Notes: a model not told the origin generated them from the letters alone. Positions 24,962 to 35,164 are shown, counted from the stretch's first letter. The stretch: DNA of 64,000 bases from Chitinophagaceae bacterium C216 (GCA_028485475.2 CP144143.1:2728001-2792000); one strand, 5' to 3'. Program-made: numbers and translations.

Positions 24962-25711
24962 TCAAAAAGGTCCGTTATTCAACACCTGAGCCACGTGTAG
25001 AAATTTCAATCCGGTTTTTTCTTTGTCCGAAACGCCTTTTTGGTGCATCAGGCAAGACATATCTGGCGAAACAACGTATTCAATTTCGTTACGGACATAA
25101 TCCGAAACTTTGTCTTGTCCCATTTTGGCACTTACTGCTTCATCGGTTACACAAAACGTTCCGCCAAAACCACAACATTCATCGGGTCTGTTGATGTGTT
25201 TGATATTGATATTCTGAATGGTTTTCAAAAGTTCTTCTGTTTTATTGAAGCGAGGTTCCTGCCATTCGGAGCGAGAACTGATGTGCAATCCCCTGATAGA
25301 ACTGCAACTGTTGTGAATGGCGACTGTATGCGGAAATGATAAGTCAGAAAAATCCGTGATTTTCAGAACATCTGTGAAAAACTCCACTAACTCAATTGTT
25401 TTTGCCCGCATTGCCGTTACTTTTTCAGTTTGCTCGATGGCATCGAAATGAAGTTTTATTTGTTTCACGCAACTTCCGGCAGGACCAACGATATAATCTA
25501 CGTCCAAATCCTGAAAATTTTGAGCAAAAACTTTTTCCATCTTTGCCGAATTTTTCTGATCTCCTTCATTGGCAGTCGGCTGTCCGCAACAGGTTTGATT
25601 AAGTGGAACGACAACTTCTATGTTGTGTTTTTCTAATAATTCCAACGTGGCAATTGCAACTTCGGGATAGATAAGGTCTATATAACAAGGGACAAAAAGT
25701 GCTACTTTCAT
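24962..25711 (-). CDS. lutA: Lactate utilisation protein A (CCG-domain)
   Basis: A 249-residue Fe-S protein with two CCG-type cysteine-rich repeats (NQTCCGQP near residue 40, RPDECCGFGGTF near residue 170). It is the first gene of the lutABC operon, which oxidises L-lactate to pyruvate. No regulator gene is next to it. Confidence 0.92.
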   Translation of the reverse strand: MKVALFVPCYIDLIYPEVAIATLELLEKHNIEVVVPLNQTCCGQPTANEGDQKNSAKMEKVFAQNFQDLDVDYIVGPAGSCVKQIKLHFDAIEQTEKVTAMRAKTIELVEFFTDVLKITDFSDLSFPHTVAIHNSCSSIRGLHISSRSEWQEPRFNKTEELLKTIQNINIKHINRPDECCGFGGTFCVTDEAVSAKMGQDKVSDYVRNEIEYVVSPDMSCLMHQKGVSDKEKTGLKFLHVAQVLNNGPF

Positions 25712-25803
25712 AATATTTTTGAAAATTTTTTCAAATTAAATTTACGATATTGTCAGTCTTAAATTTTATTCGTTAGTAATTTGGAATGATTATAGATTTG
25801 TAA

Positions 25804-26010
25804 TTAAAATTCCATTGGTACTTCCATTACGAGAACCCAAGCCCATTCCTTTCCTGCATCAACTCTATCATCATTCAACACCCGCAATGCGCCAATGTGC
25901 ATACGTTCGGGATTGTGATAATTTGCAAAACTAAACGTGTGATAGGATTATAACTAGCCGTGTCTTACGTGTTCTCTTGTTTCTACTTTGTTCAATATTG
26001 TTTTAGCCAT
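25804..26010 (-). pseudogene. Pirin-family gene remnant
   Basis: The minus strand from the ATG at 26010 reads MAKTILNKVETREHVRHG, then two stop codons, then SYHTFSFANYHNPERMHIG ALRVLNDDRVDAGKEW, a clear pirin N-terminal region. The C-terminal cupin part is gone and the frame ends at 25804. So a pirin gene was lost here by an internal deletion and nonsense changes. Confidence 0.8.
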
Positions 26011-26192
26011 ATTGATTAAATTTTTATTATGTTCTTAAGTAGCTCTTTTATTGAGTTGGTAGTGCGGTTGTGTAACATTGCCTGTAACTCTCAAATATAC
26101 GCAATATTTTTTTTGAAGGAAAAAATTAATTAATTAATCTTTTTGTATGCTTATGGTATTGGGAATCAATGTTTTTTCAAGAAAAATTTAAT

Positions 26193-26258
26193 TGCGCATT
26201 TTGCATTGTTAGTTAGTTGAAATTTATTATTTTTAGTATTGATTACACAAAATGCGCA
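26193..26258. repeat. Inverted repeat between pirin remnant and repeat F
   Basis: TGCGCATTTTG (26193-26203) is exactly complementary to CAAAATGCGCA (26248-26258) across a 44-bp loop. Nothing else is seen in 26011-26300. Confidence 0.5.
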
Positions 26259-26302
26259 GTTATGAAGATGAGGGGTTTTGATGTAAAGAACTATGCTTTT
26301 GA

Positions 26303-26510
26303 GCCGGGCGAACGCTTCGGGGCTTTGCGAAGTGGCGGATTAGAAAGCCAAAACTTTCAATCTTTCACTAACTTGAGCAACAGCTTTTTATTATTTACTA
26401 AATTAACAAAAAAGGAAATATAAAAAGCTGTTGCGACAAAAAATGTACGAACTTTCTATGTTTCCCATAACCCGCCATTTTGCCAATGCGATGTGCCTGT
26501 TGCACAACTC
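26303..26510. repeat. attC-like imperfect inverted repeat F with IS abutting
   Basis: Left arm (GAACGCTTCGGGGCTTTGCG then GTGGCGG) pairs with right arm 26471-26496 (CCCGCCATTTTGCC). A perfect 15-bp inner stem GCAACAGCTTTTTAT with its complement lies inside. The segment GCGGATTAGAAAGC is identical to repeat D. The IS1182 element begins immediately after the right arm. Confidence 0.7.
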
Positions 26511-28248
26511 AAATCAAATATAATTATTTTTTGTAACTTGCTATATGCAATGACGAAAAGATTTTACACCCAAATTGTTTTACGAGCTGAGCTTAGACTG
26601 TTTAGTTCCTCAAGAGGATTTCTATCGAAAAGTAAATCAACATTTAGAGCTACACTTTCTCTATAAAGCTACCGCCCCATACTACGGCAGAGAAGGACAA
26701 CAGAGCATTGACCCGGTGGTTTTCTTCAAAATATTGCTGGTGGGTTATCTCCACAACATCAATAGCGACAGAGCTTTACTAAGATATTGTGCCGACAGCT
26801 TGAGTATTCGTTTGTTTCTGGGGTATGATTTAGATGAAGAGCTGCCTTGGCACAGCACCATCAGCCGTACACGACAGCTTTTTGGCGAAGAAGTCTTTTT
26901 GAGTTTGTTTCAAAAAGTACTTTCGTTGTGTGTTCAAAAAGGAATGGTTCAAGGCAAGCGTCAATGTGTCGATAGTGCCTACATCAAATCCAATGCAAGT
27001 ATGGACAGCCTGTTGGAGAAAGAAGTAGTTGAAGATGTCAAAGCCTACATGAATGAACTGGAAGAAAACTCAGAGTTCAAAGTAACAACAGAAAGAAAAA
27101 AGCTGGTAGAACAGCATCATAACTGGAAGAAAGAAGCCTACCAAGGCATGCCCGGCCATAGAAAGACGGTTCAAATAGATGAAGATGGAGAAGAAATCCG
27201 TCCCAAGTTTTTAAGTAATCATACGCATTATTCGCCAACCGATCCTGATGCGAAAATCTCGACCAAACCAGGAAAACCACGTCAACTCAACTATGCAGGA
27301 CAATTATCCGTAGATGATGCAGAGCATGTAATTACAGGTGCTTGCGCGAGTACGGCAGGAAGCAAAGACAGCGCTATTTTTAGTGAAATAATGGATCAAA
27401 CAATAGCGAATTTAAAACAAAATGACATCGCAATCCAAGAAGTGATTGCCGATGCAGGTTACAGCAGCGGAGAGAGTTTACAATATTGTGAGGAGAAAGG
27501 AATCGATGCTTGGATTGCTCACTGTCTTTTTTGAAGATTTTAAAGGAGTTCGCGAATGCTTTGCATTTCCGAATTTTGGTCAATACAAACCCCATCGAGA
27601 AGGCTTTCTATACAACGCAGAGAAAGTACCAATACGAATGCATACAAGAAGGCTGCCACAAGGCTTTTTTAACGTATAAAGGCATTAAAACAGATAGCAA
27701 AGGCTATACAAAAAAGACGTTCAGAAGTAGCGAGAGAGAATGCAAAAACTGTCCACTAAGGGAACAATGCTGTGGTAAAGTGAGTAAGTTTAAAAAGATA
27801 GATGAAAGCATCCACAAGCCCTTGTACGATAAGATGCATCAAAAACTTACAGAAAACAAAGCATACCATCGCCGATTAGTCAAACGGCGAAGTAGCACGG
27901 TAGAACCCGTTTTGGGAACACTCATCAACCACCATAACATGCGACGCATTAACGCCCGAGGCATGGCACAAGCCAACAAACACGTGTTAATGGCCGCGCT
28001 GTGTTATAATCTGAAAAAATACTTAAAATTTAGCCGAAAACTGCCCCAAATAATGGCCAAAAGAATAGCAATTCCACAAGGAATGCTATTTGCTATAAAA
28101 AACGACATTTTAAGACCAATTTTTAGCCGCAATACGCCCTCCAATTTTTTAGATTTTTTTCTCTCACAACAAAAATACGGTCGCTTAAAACGACTGTAAT
28201 GAAGTCAAATTTTTTCTTTATTGCATTTTTAAGGGAGTTGTGCAACAG
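26497..28248 (+). mobile_element. IS1182-family insertion sequence, decayed
   Basis: A 14-bp perfect terminal inverted repeat, CTGTTGCACAACTC, lies at 26497-26510 and its complement at 28235-28248. Between them is a broken IS1182-type transposase. No clear target duplication can be seen. The element sits at the end of attC-like repeat F. Confidence 0.85.
26550..28199 (+). pseudogene. IS1182-family transposase, frameshifted
   Basis: The protein has the family start FYELSLDCLVPQEDFYRKV and later a zinc-binding end (CKNCPLREQC) and a DDE-type core. An ATG at 26550 leads into it only after loss of one A in AAAA. In the middle, the frame is broken by a segment of about 52 bp after DAWI, and again one base later in EKVP/KYQYEC. 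Parts are in three frames, so the enzyme cannot be made whole. Confidence 0.85.
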
Positions 28249-28257
28249 TTACCTATG

Positions 28258-28420
28258 ATAGGCAAAGTTGACTTTGCCTAATGAAAGTTCTTTTATTTGT
28301 GTGTCTACGATGCGGCTTTTTAGACGAAGCCTTGCGCGATAGGCAAAATTAGATACGACAGCTTTACAAAGAAAAGCGAGTATCGTGTGTCCGGCTTCCG
28401 CAAAGGCAATTTTGCCTATC
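28258..28420. repeat. Nested palindromes downstream of aspS
   Basis: TAGGCAAAGT-TG-ACTTTGCCTA is at 28259-28280. GATAGGCAAAATT (28338-28350) is exactly complementary to AATTTTGCCTATC (28408-28420). AGGCAAA appears three times in all. It may be a bidirectional terminator or a further cassette-type repeat. Confidence 0.55.
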
Positions 28421-28454
28421 AGTATATTTTATGCATACAACAACATGTAAAAAC

Positions 28455-30287
28455 TTACTCCTTCGGGAGATTCAGCTGAATATACAGTTCTTCAAGCTGC
28501 TTATCATCAACTGCAGAAGGCGCATCCAGCATTACATCTCTACCACTATTATTTTTGGGGAAGGCAATAAAATCGCGAATACTTTCGCTGCCTCCTAGAA
28601 TAGAGCAAAGACGGTCCAAACCAAAAGCTATACCACCATGTGGCGGAGCACCATACTCAAAAGCACCTAGAAGGAAGCCGAATTTATGCTGCTGCTCCTG
28701 TTCATCCATACCCAACGCTTCAAACATCCTCTGTTGCAGTTCCTTCTGATAAATACGAATGCTACCACCTCCAATTTCATTACCATTCAACACCATGTCG
28801 TAAGCATTGGCTTTGATATTGGCATAAGGATGCTTAAGATATTCGGCAGGATTTTCAATAACAGGGCTGTTATTAATCATCACTTCAATATCTGATGGTT
28901 TGGGCGAAGTGAACGGATGGTGACGCGCCACCCATCTATTGTCTTCTTCAGAATATTCAAATAATGGGAAATCTACCACCCATAATAATTTAAACTCATC
29001 ACTTTTGCGCAGCCCCAATCTTTTACCCATTTCCAAACGTAGTTCGCTCATAGCTTTGCGCGTAAGCGCTTCCGTACCTGCCAGCACTAAGATAAGGTCT
29101 CCAGCTTTAGCACCAGCAGCATCGGCAATAGCTTTGAGCCTTTCTTCGCTATAAAATTTATCGACACTACTTTTATACGTACCGTCGGTATTACACTTAA
29201 TGTACACAAGCCCTTTCATACCGATTTGCGGACGCTTCACCCACTCCGTGAGCTCGTCTAATTGCTTACGAGTGTACTCACTACAACCAGGAACTGCAAT
29301 AGCCAATACGGTTTCTGCACTTTCAAACACCTGAAAATTCGCTCCCTCAATCAGATGTGCATTATCTTCCTTATCCGCAAAAACATGTTTGGGATATTTC
29401 AGGTTCAGCAGCTTCATACCAAAACGGGTATCGGGCTTATCGTTGCCATACTGCCACATAGCTTCTTGCCAGGGCATACGCTCTACGGGCTCTGTGTAAT
29501 CAATACCCTTAACAGTTTTAAAAATATATTTTATTAAACCTTCGAAAATCTCCAATACATCCTCCTGATGCACAAAAGACATTTCACAGTCTATCTGTGT
29601 AAACTCAGGCTGCCTGTCTGCACGCAAATCTTCATCCCTAAAACATTTTACAATCTGATAATAGCGGTCGTACCCACTCACCATCAGCAATTGCTTGAAT
29701 GTTTGGGGAGATTGCGGCAATGCATAAAATTCTCCTGGATTCATACGACTGGGTACCACAAAGTCACGAGCACCTTCCGGAGTAGATTTAATCAAGAACG
29801 GAGTTTCGATATCCATAAAGTTGTATTGATGCAAATATTCACGCGTAGCACGGTTTACTGCATATCGTAACTCCAGATTCTTCTTCACCGCATTTCGGCG
29901 TAAATCCAAAAAGCGATATTTCATACGCAGGTCGTCGCCTCCATCGGTATCATCTTGAATGGTAAAAGGAGGTGTGACGCTTTTATTCAGTATAGTAAAG
30001 CTATCTACCAGCACTTCAATATCGCCAGTAGGGATATTGGGGTTCTTATTACTACGCTCTCGTACCATACCGGTAGCTTGCAATACATACTCCCGCCCCA
30101 GTGGATTAGCATCCAGTTGCTCATTTAAAGATTCTGAAAACAGCAATTGGGTAATACCATAACGGTCGCGCAAATCCACAAAAGTGATACTACCGAATTT
30201 ACGTACGGCCTGTACCCATCCGGACAGGGTAACACTTTTATTAACATCAGCAATTCTTAACTCGCCACAGGTATGTGTCCGAAACAT
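28455..30287 (-). CDS. aspS: Aspartate-tRNA ligase, bacterial type
   Basis: A 610-residue class II synthetase. OB-fold anticodon domain (residues 1-115), motif 2 region [20 protein letters not shown] (about 215-235), the bacterial GAD insertion (about 290-410) and motif 3 GIAFGLDRL (about 555). It charges tRNA-Asp. A -7 box at 30405-30412 fits its promoter. Confidence 0.95.
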   Translation of the reverse strand: MFRTHTCGELRIADVNKSVTLSGWVQAVRKFGSITFVDLRDRYGITQLLFSESLNEQLDANPLGREYVLQATGMVRERSNKNPNIPTGDIEVLVDSFTILNKSVTPPFTIQDDTDGGDDLRMKYRFLDLRRNAVKKNLELRYAVNRATREYLHQYNFMDIETPFLIKSTPEGARDFVVPSRMNPGEFYALPQSPQTFKQLLMVSGYDRYYQIVKCFRDEDLRADRQPEFTQIDCEMSFVHQEDVLEIFEGLIKYIFKTVKGIDYTEPVERMPWQEAMWQYGNDKPDTRFGMKLLNLKYPKHVFADKEDNAHLIEGANFQVFESAETVLAIAVPGCSEYTRKQLDELTEWVKRPQIGMKGLVYIKCNTDGTYKSSVDKFYSEERLKAIADAAGAKAGDLILVLAGTEALTRKAMSELRLEMGKRLGLRKSDEFKLLWVVDFPLFEYSEEDNRWVARHHPFTSPKPSDIEVMINNSPVIENPAEYLKHPYANIKANAYDMVLNGNEIGGGSIRIYQKELQQRMFEALGMDEQEQQHKFGFLLGAFEYGAPPHGGIAFGLDRLCSILGGSESIRDFIAFPKNNSGRDVMLDAPSAVDDKQLEELYIQLNLPKE

Positions 30288-30404
30288 TTCTTTAATGTAT
30301 TAAGATTTTAACTATATAAACTTATTTTCAACCATTCTTCGTCCCAACAACAGCCTCATATCTTAGTGGGTCTGTTGTCATAAAAACCTTGTTTTTATGG
30401 GGTG

Positions 30405-30412
30405 CAAATATA
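30405..30412 (-). promoter_or_regulatory. Predicted -7 box of aspS
   Basis: The minus strand reads TATATTTG, 118 bp upstream of the aspS start. The -33 part is not clear. Confidence 0.35.
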
Positions 30413-30550
30413 CCATGATTACTGCACTTACACCTTATAATACAAAGGCTTTTTAAGAAATAACACAAAATATATGCTTATTTATACTAATTCATTGCAC
30501 CTATAAAGCCACAAGGGGGACGGTAACTGCAACAGTATAGCTAATTGACC

Positions 30551-30558
30551 TAAATTTG
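30551..30558 (+). promoter_or_regulatory. Predicted -7 box of the DUF2157-like gene
   Basis: TAAATTTG, 17 bp upstream of the ATG at 30575; spacing would leave a very short leader. Confidence 0.35.
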
Positions 30559-30574
30559 ACACATAATCGTAATC

Positions 30575-31606
30575 ATGAGGGTAAACAAAAAAGAGAGTAA
30601 GTTATTGAAGGAAGCCATTGAGGAATGGGAAAACAATGCCCTTATTGACAAAACTACAGCTCAAAAACTTAGGGACACCGTATCTCCTTACAGAAGCGAA
30701 TTTGATACAATTGCATTTTATGCAGCTATAGCCGCCGTTTCATGCGCTATTCTGGCTTTTGGAGCATTAGTACTGGATGAGAAATGGATTGAACGTATTA
30801 GAAAATATTTCGCCTTTTCCGAATTTGCCATAGGTCTTGCATTTGCTCTATGCTCGGGCTTATTAATATGGATAGCTCGAAGGCGTAACCGAAAATATCC
30901 TTACGCTTCCTTAGCCAATGAAAGTTTTACCATTTTGATAGCGCTAACGCTGGGCGTATCTGTGACTTATTTTTCCAAAAGCCTTTCCATTAGTACAGAC
31001 TATTATGGTATTGCTATATTCATCACAGCTGTGCTGTACGGTATTGTGGCATTTTATCTAAATACAAAACTTTTATGGTGCTGTGCTCTACTAGCTCTCA
31101 TTAGTAGTTGGGGTGCTCAGACATATGCATGGTCGCAGGATACTTATAAAACTTATTTCTTAGGAATGAACTACCCACTGCGCATGACATTTCTAGGTGC
31201 GGCAATGGTAGGCTGTTCCTGGCTTTTACGGCAGCAACCCTATTTCAAAAAGTATTATTCCTTCACTTGGCATTTCAGCTGGATATTTTTGTTTACCTCA
31301 GCTTTATTTCTCTCCGTTTCAGGAAATCTAAGTTACGAGGTGTGGTCTGCTATCAGACAAGGGAAATTATTTATGTGGGCCATAGCCTATACCGTGCTAC
31401 TCATAATAGTACTGGCATATGCTATCAGAAATAAAGAAGAAACATTAAGAGATATTACAATTATATTCTTCCTATTGAATATTTATACCCGCTATTTTGA
31501 ATATTTTTGGAACAGGACTAACAAGGGGCTTTTCTTTGCATTGCTGGCAATATCATTTTGGTTAATCAGCAAGAAGGCTGAACAGTTACGCAAAAAACTG
31601 TCGTAG
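30575..31606 (+). CDS. DUF2157/DUF4401-like membrane protein
   Basis: A 343-residue protein with an N-terminal cytosolic helix pair (residues 1-45) and nine to ten membrane helices. The layout fits the DUF2157/DUF4401 group, which has no known function. The stop codon abuts the stop of the convergent gene at 31607. Confidence 0.65.
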   Translation: MRVNKKESKLLKEAIEEWENNALIDKTTAQKLRDTVSPYRSEFDTIAFYAAIAAVSCAILAFGALVLDEKWIERIRKYFAFSEFAIGLAFALCSGLLIWIARRRNRKYPYASLANESFTILIALTLGVSVTYFSKSLSISTDYYGIAIFITAVLYGIVAFYLNTKLLWCCALLALISSWGAQTYAWSQDTYKTYFLGMNYPLRMTFLGAAMVGCSWLLRQQPYFKKYYSFTWHFSWIFLFTSALFLSVSGNLSYEVWSAIRQGKLFMWAIAYTVLLIIVLAYAIRNKEETLRDITIIFFLLNIYTRYFEYFWNRTNKGLFFALLAISFWLISKKAEQLRKKLS

Positions 31607-32230
31607 CTAAAACATCAACCCTAGTGCAATACCCCCGCCCAATACGGTATTATCTCCAAAACGCTGTGCATTAAAATTAATAGCAGGAGCAAAAGACACA
31701 AACTCGCTAATCTCGAATTTATATCCCGCTCCAAGTTTAATAAAGGGGCCTCCATTTAAATGGGGCTTATCCGCCTTATAATTTATTTTCAAAAGTGGAG
31801 CATAACCTACATTCAGCAAAAACATAACATCGTTTCTATAATTAAAGGGATAGTAACGAAAATCAGCAAAAACAGGCAATAGAGTTATATTATGATTTTT
31901 GCCAAAGTAGCCGCTAGCTATCGCAGAATCTGTGGTACTTGATCCTGCAAATGCTTTATATCTGGACGTTTGCAACCCTACACCTACCCCAATAGACAAA
32001 TGATTGTTTACAAAGAAACCGTTAATGGTACTGACGCTATACCCAAAAGTTTTTACATAGGCGAGCCCATCTTCTAATGATGAAGAATCCAACGATTGCA
32101 AATACTGTATTTCTGCAAGGTTAGTAATATTGAAATATCCCTTTTCCTGTTTGGTACGGATTTGAGCAGAGGCTACATTTATACAGAAAAATACTATGCA
32201 ACCTATAAGTAAATACCGGACAATACTCAT
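31607..32230 (-). CDS. Outer-membrane beta-barrel protein
   Basis: A 207-residue secreted protein with signal peptide (MSIVRYLLIGCIVFFCINVASAQ). The rest is an eight-strand-type barrel: GVGVGLQTSRYKAF, FRYYPFNYRNDVMFLLNVGY, GPFIKLGAGYKFEI and the final GGIALGLMF ending in Phe. Function unknown; probably a porin-like family member. Confidence 0.7.
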   Translation of the reverse strand: MSIVRYLLIGCIVFFCINVASAQIRTKQEKGYFNITNLAEIQYLQSLDSSSLEDGLAYVKTFGYSVSTINGFFVNNHLSIGVGVGLQTSRYKAFAGSSTTDSAIASGYFGKNHNITLLPVFADFRYYPFNYRNDVMFLLNVGYAPLLKINYKADKPHLNGGPFIKLGAGYKFEISEFVSFAPAINFNAQRFGDNTVLGGGIALGLMF

Positions 32231-32308
32231 CTCCTCTCTTTTTTAGATAAAACAATGCTTTACTAAAATTAGGAAAATTATCGGTGATTCGTGACTTTTA
32301 AGTTAAAA

Positions 32309-33253
32309 TCAATGTAGCCCGATTTTTTCTTCTATCAGATAGGAATTTCTGCCGGGAGCATTACGGGAAATGAGTTCGCTTAAAAAACCAGCCAGAAAGA
32401 GCTGTACACCAATAATAATGGATGTGAGTGCTATATAAAAAGCAGGCCTGTTTGTAACGGTATAGTCTGCAAAGGAAATTTTTGAAATAATAAGAATAAG
32501 CGATGTGATGAATCCTACAAGAAAAAAGACCAATCCTATCAGCCCAAAAAAGTGCATAGGTCTTTTGGAGAACTTGCCCACAAAGGTGATGGACATTAGG
32601 TCTAGAAAACCATTTACAAAGCGGTCCCAACCAAACTTCGTCACGCCATACTTACGCTTACGATGTTCCACTACCTTCTCACCAATCCTTCTAAATCCGG
32701 CCCACTTAGCAATAACAGGTATGTAGCGATGCATTTCGCCGTAAACCTCTATGCTCTTCACCACTTTCTTTTTATATGCCTTAAGACCACAGTTAAAATC
32801 ATGGAGCTTGATTTTTGAAACGCGGCGCGTAACGGCATTAAAAAACTTAGAAGGGATATTTTTAGTCAGTGTATTGTCATAGCGTTTTTTCTTCCACCCA
32901 CTCACCAGATCATATCCATCCTCAACAATCATACGGCGCAATTCGGGGATTTCATCAGGACTATCTTGAAGGTCTGCATCCATCGTAATCACTACATCTC
33001 CTTCGGCTACTCTAAAAGCCTCGTTCAACGCTGCTGACTTGCCGTAATTACGTTGAAACTTGATACCTTTTATATTACTGTTTTGGGCACGCAGCTTCTG
33101 AATCACTTCCCACGAATCATCGGTACTACCGTCATCCACAAACAGTATTTCGTAAGAAAAATTGTTATCCCGCATGACGCGCTCGATCCACTCCGTTAAT
33201 TCCGGTAGCGATTCTTCTTCATTCAATAACGGTATAACAATTGACAAATCCAT
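32309..33253 (-). CDS. Family 2 glycosyltransferase (DPM1/ArnC-like)
   Basis: A 314-residue GT2 enzyme. The N-terminal domain holds VIPLLNEEESLPEL, DDGSTDDSW and ITMDADLQDSPDEI (DxD-type site near residue 95). Two membrane helices follow near residues 230-290. It likely transfers a sugar from a nucleotide to a polyprenyl phosphate. Upstream is the DUF4199 gene, on the same strand. Confidence 0.9.
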   Translation of the reverse strand: MDLSIVIPLLNEEESLPELTEWIERVMRDNNFSYEILFVDDGSTDDSWEVIQKLRAQNSNIKGIKFQRNYGKSAALNEAFRVAEGDVVITMDADLQDSPDEIPELRRMIVEDGYDLVSGWKKKRYDNTLTKNIPSKFFNAVTRRVSKIKLHDFNCGLKAYKKKVVKSIEVYGEMHRYIPVIAKWAGFRRIGEKVVEHRKRKYGVTKFGWDRFVNGFLDLMSITFVGKFSKRPMHFFGLIGLVFFLVGFITSLILIISKISFADYTVTNRPAFYIALTSIIIGVQLFLAGFLSELISRNAPGRNSYLIEEKIGLH

Positions 33254-33307
33254 TTTATTATTTGTTACGCAAAGATAAATTTTGAAATCAATAGCGCTGC
33301 ATTAGGG

Positions 33308-33799
33308 TTATTTAGTACTACCTCTCAAATACAATACACCAGAAACAACCATAGTAACTACCGCCCCTACTAGCAAATTGGAGAATATCTGTCCGGATAT
33401 ACTGATAGGAATAAAATATTTTCTCGTTTGCTGGGCTTCTATTTCTATTTCTTGAGGGGTTCTATGTTGGGCAGTTTGAAGACGTTCCACTTTGGAAGCT
33501 TCTATTATTTGATCGATTTTCTCGGGATTTGTTTTCCAGTAAACAAATGTGTAAATAGCCAGTACTAGCGTAGCCATTACAAAACATCTGAACCCCTGCT
33601 GAAATAATATTCCAAATTGCGAAATTCCTGTGGCTGATGCAAAAGACATTACACTCCACACAATACCTAACCCATAAATAAATGTACCTGCATACTGTAA
33701 TACCGTTGCCTTATTATCATCCATTACAGATAATATTAGCCCCAGTACCACCATCAGCACACCTGTGATCAAACCTTTTATAGTAGCATTCAATTTCAA
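33308..33799 (-). CDS. DUF4199 membrane protein
   Basis: A 163-residue protein with four membrane helices and the pattern IKGLITGVLMVVLGLILSVM; typical for DUF4199 of Bacteroidota. Often it lies beside a GT2 gene and dihydroorotase, as here. Function unknown. Confidence 0.8.
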   Translation of the reverse strand: MKLNATIKGLITGVLMVVLGLILSVMDDNKATVLQYAGTFIYGLGIVWSVMSFASATGISQFGILFQQGFRCFVMATLVLAIYTFVYWKTNPEKIDQIIEASKVERLQTAQHRTPQEIEIEAQQTRKYFIPISISGQIFSNLLVGAVVTMVVSGVLYLRGSTK

Positions 33800-33805
33800 T
33801 CTCTC

Positions 33806-35068
33806 TTAGTTTAATACAAGCTGATTATTGTGATAAATACCCAGAGGTTTGCCTTTGAAGGCTTTACCTATAAAGGGAGTATTTTTACTGATAGACAACA
33901 CTGCTCCCTGATCTAATACCCACTCCTCTTGCGGATTGAATAAAGTGATGGAAGCAATATTACCTTCTTCAATGGAAGGAATATCCAGATTTAATATTTT
34001 CCGCGGATTGATAGCCAACAGCTCTATCCAACGTTCCTGTGTCACATCGGGCAGTGTGGTATTGAGTGCTGCATATACTGTTTGTAAAGAGAGCATTCCG
34101 TTCTTTGCATATTCAAACTCCACAATTTTATGATCTTTGTCTTGCGGAATGTGATGCGATGCGATACAATCAACCAATCCCTCCCCAACCGCTTTCTGCA
34201 AAGCCTTACGGTCTTTTTTATTGCGCAACGGCGGATTTACTTTTAGATTGGTATCGTAAGTGGTAATATCCTCATCACAGAAGACCAGATGATAAGGCGT
34301 TACAGAACAAGTAATATCCAGTTTTTTCTGTTTGGCATCCTTAATCAGCTTTAAAGAAGCCTCCGTACTCACACCAGTAAAATGCAAACCCGACTCCGCA
34401 TAAGCTGCTAACTTGATATTGCCTGCTACGGCAATTTCCTCAGCGATATCGGGTCGCCCGGGAAGCCCCATTTGCGTTGAAGTAATGCCCTCATTCACTA
34501 CTCCGTGAGGATTAATGCTTCTGTCATCGGGTACCTGAATGATTACACCATTGAAGGATTTGATATACTGCAACGCTTTTACCAACAACCCAGAAGACTG
34601 CACGGGGTTTTTACCATCGGTAAAGGCTACCGCTCCACTCAATTTCATATCATACATCTCGGCCAGTTCCTTACCTTCCGCATTACGGGTAATACTTCCC
34701 AATGGCAATACGGTAACCGGCAGTCCCTTGGCTTTTTGTATGATATATTCCACAACCGCTTTTTGATCCACTACGGGGTTTGTATTGGGCATTACGCATA
34801 CGGTAGTAAACCCTCCGGCTGCTGCTGCCTTAGCACCGCTGCTGATTGTTTCGCGAAACTCAAAACCCGGATCGGCAAAATCGGCAAAAATATCTACCCA
34901 GCCGGGCGATACATGCAACTGAGGCAGCGCAACTTCCCTCGCCCCTTTTGCCTTCAAATTTTTACCAATGGAAATAATTCTCCCGTTTGAGATATGAATA
35001 TCAATAACCTTCCCATGATGAGAAGAAGTGGGATCTACAATTTTTGCTTGCTTAATGATAAGGTTCAT
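33806..35068 (-). CDS. Dihydroorotase-like protein, catalytic residues lost
   Basis: A 420-residue amidohydrolase-fold protein of the dihydroorotase group, with the usual MPNTNP motif and NPRKILNL end. But the metal motif HxH (normally DIHVHLR) is DIFADFA; the DH pair of the IATDHAPH motif is SHHIPQ; and the HCED region is QVPDDRS. So metal binding and catalysis are unlikely. Family knowledge: inactive PyrC-like subunits exist in other bacteria as partners of aspartate carbamoyltransferase. Confidence 0.85.
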   Translation of the reverse strand: MNLIIKQAKIVDPTSSHHGKVIDIHISNGRIISIGKNLKAKGAREVALPQLHVSPGWVDIFADFADPGFEFRETISSGAKAAAAGGFTTVCVMPNTNPVVDQKAVVEYIIQKAKGLPVTVLPLGSITRNAEGKELAEMYDMKLSGAVAFTDGKNPVQSSGLLVKALQYIKSFNGVIIQVPDDRSINPHGVVNEGITSTQMGLPGRPDIAEEIAVAGNIKLAAYAESGLHFTGVSTEASLKLIKDAKQKKLDITCSVTPYHLVFCDEDITTYDTNLKVNPPLRNKKDRKALQKAVGEGLVDCIASHHIPQDKDHKIVEFEYAKNGMLSLQTVYAALNTTLPDVTQERWIELLAINPRKILNLDIPSIEEGNIASITLFNPQEEWVLDQGAVLSISKNTPFIGKAFKGKPLGIYHNNQLVLN

Positions 35069-35164
35069 TAAGTTGCGAAGATAAGCAACAGTAAGATATA
35101 AACATGATTTCGGATTTTGAATTTAAAAAGAAGTAATTATTGTTTTTTTTGAACTTTTTTTTTA

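Noticed and set aside
26217-26423. Open frame of 68 codons
   Set aside because: It lies inside the inverted repeat F and its flank; the composition and stem structure explain it.
14009-26510. Classical mobile integron with intI
   Set aside because: No IntI-like gene is present; the only tyrosine recombinase is the ICE integrase.
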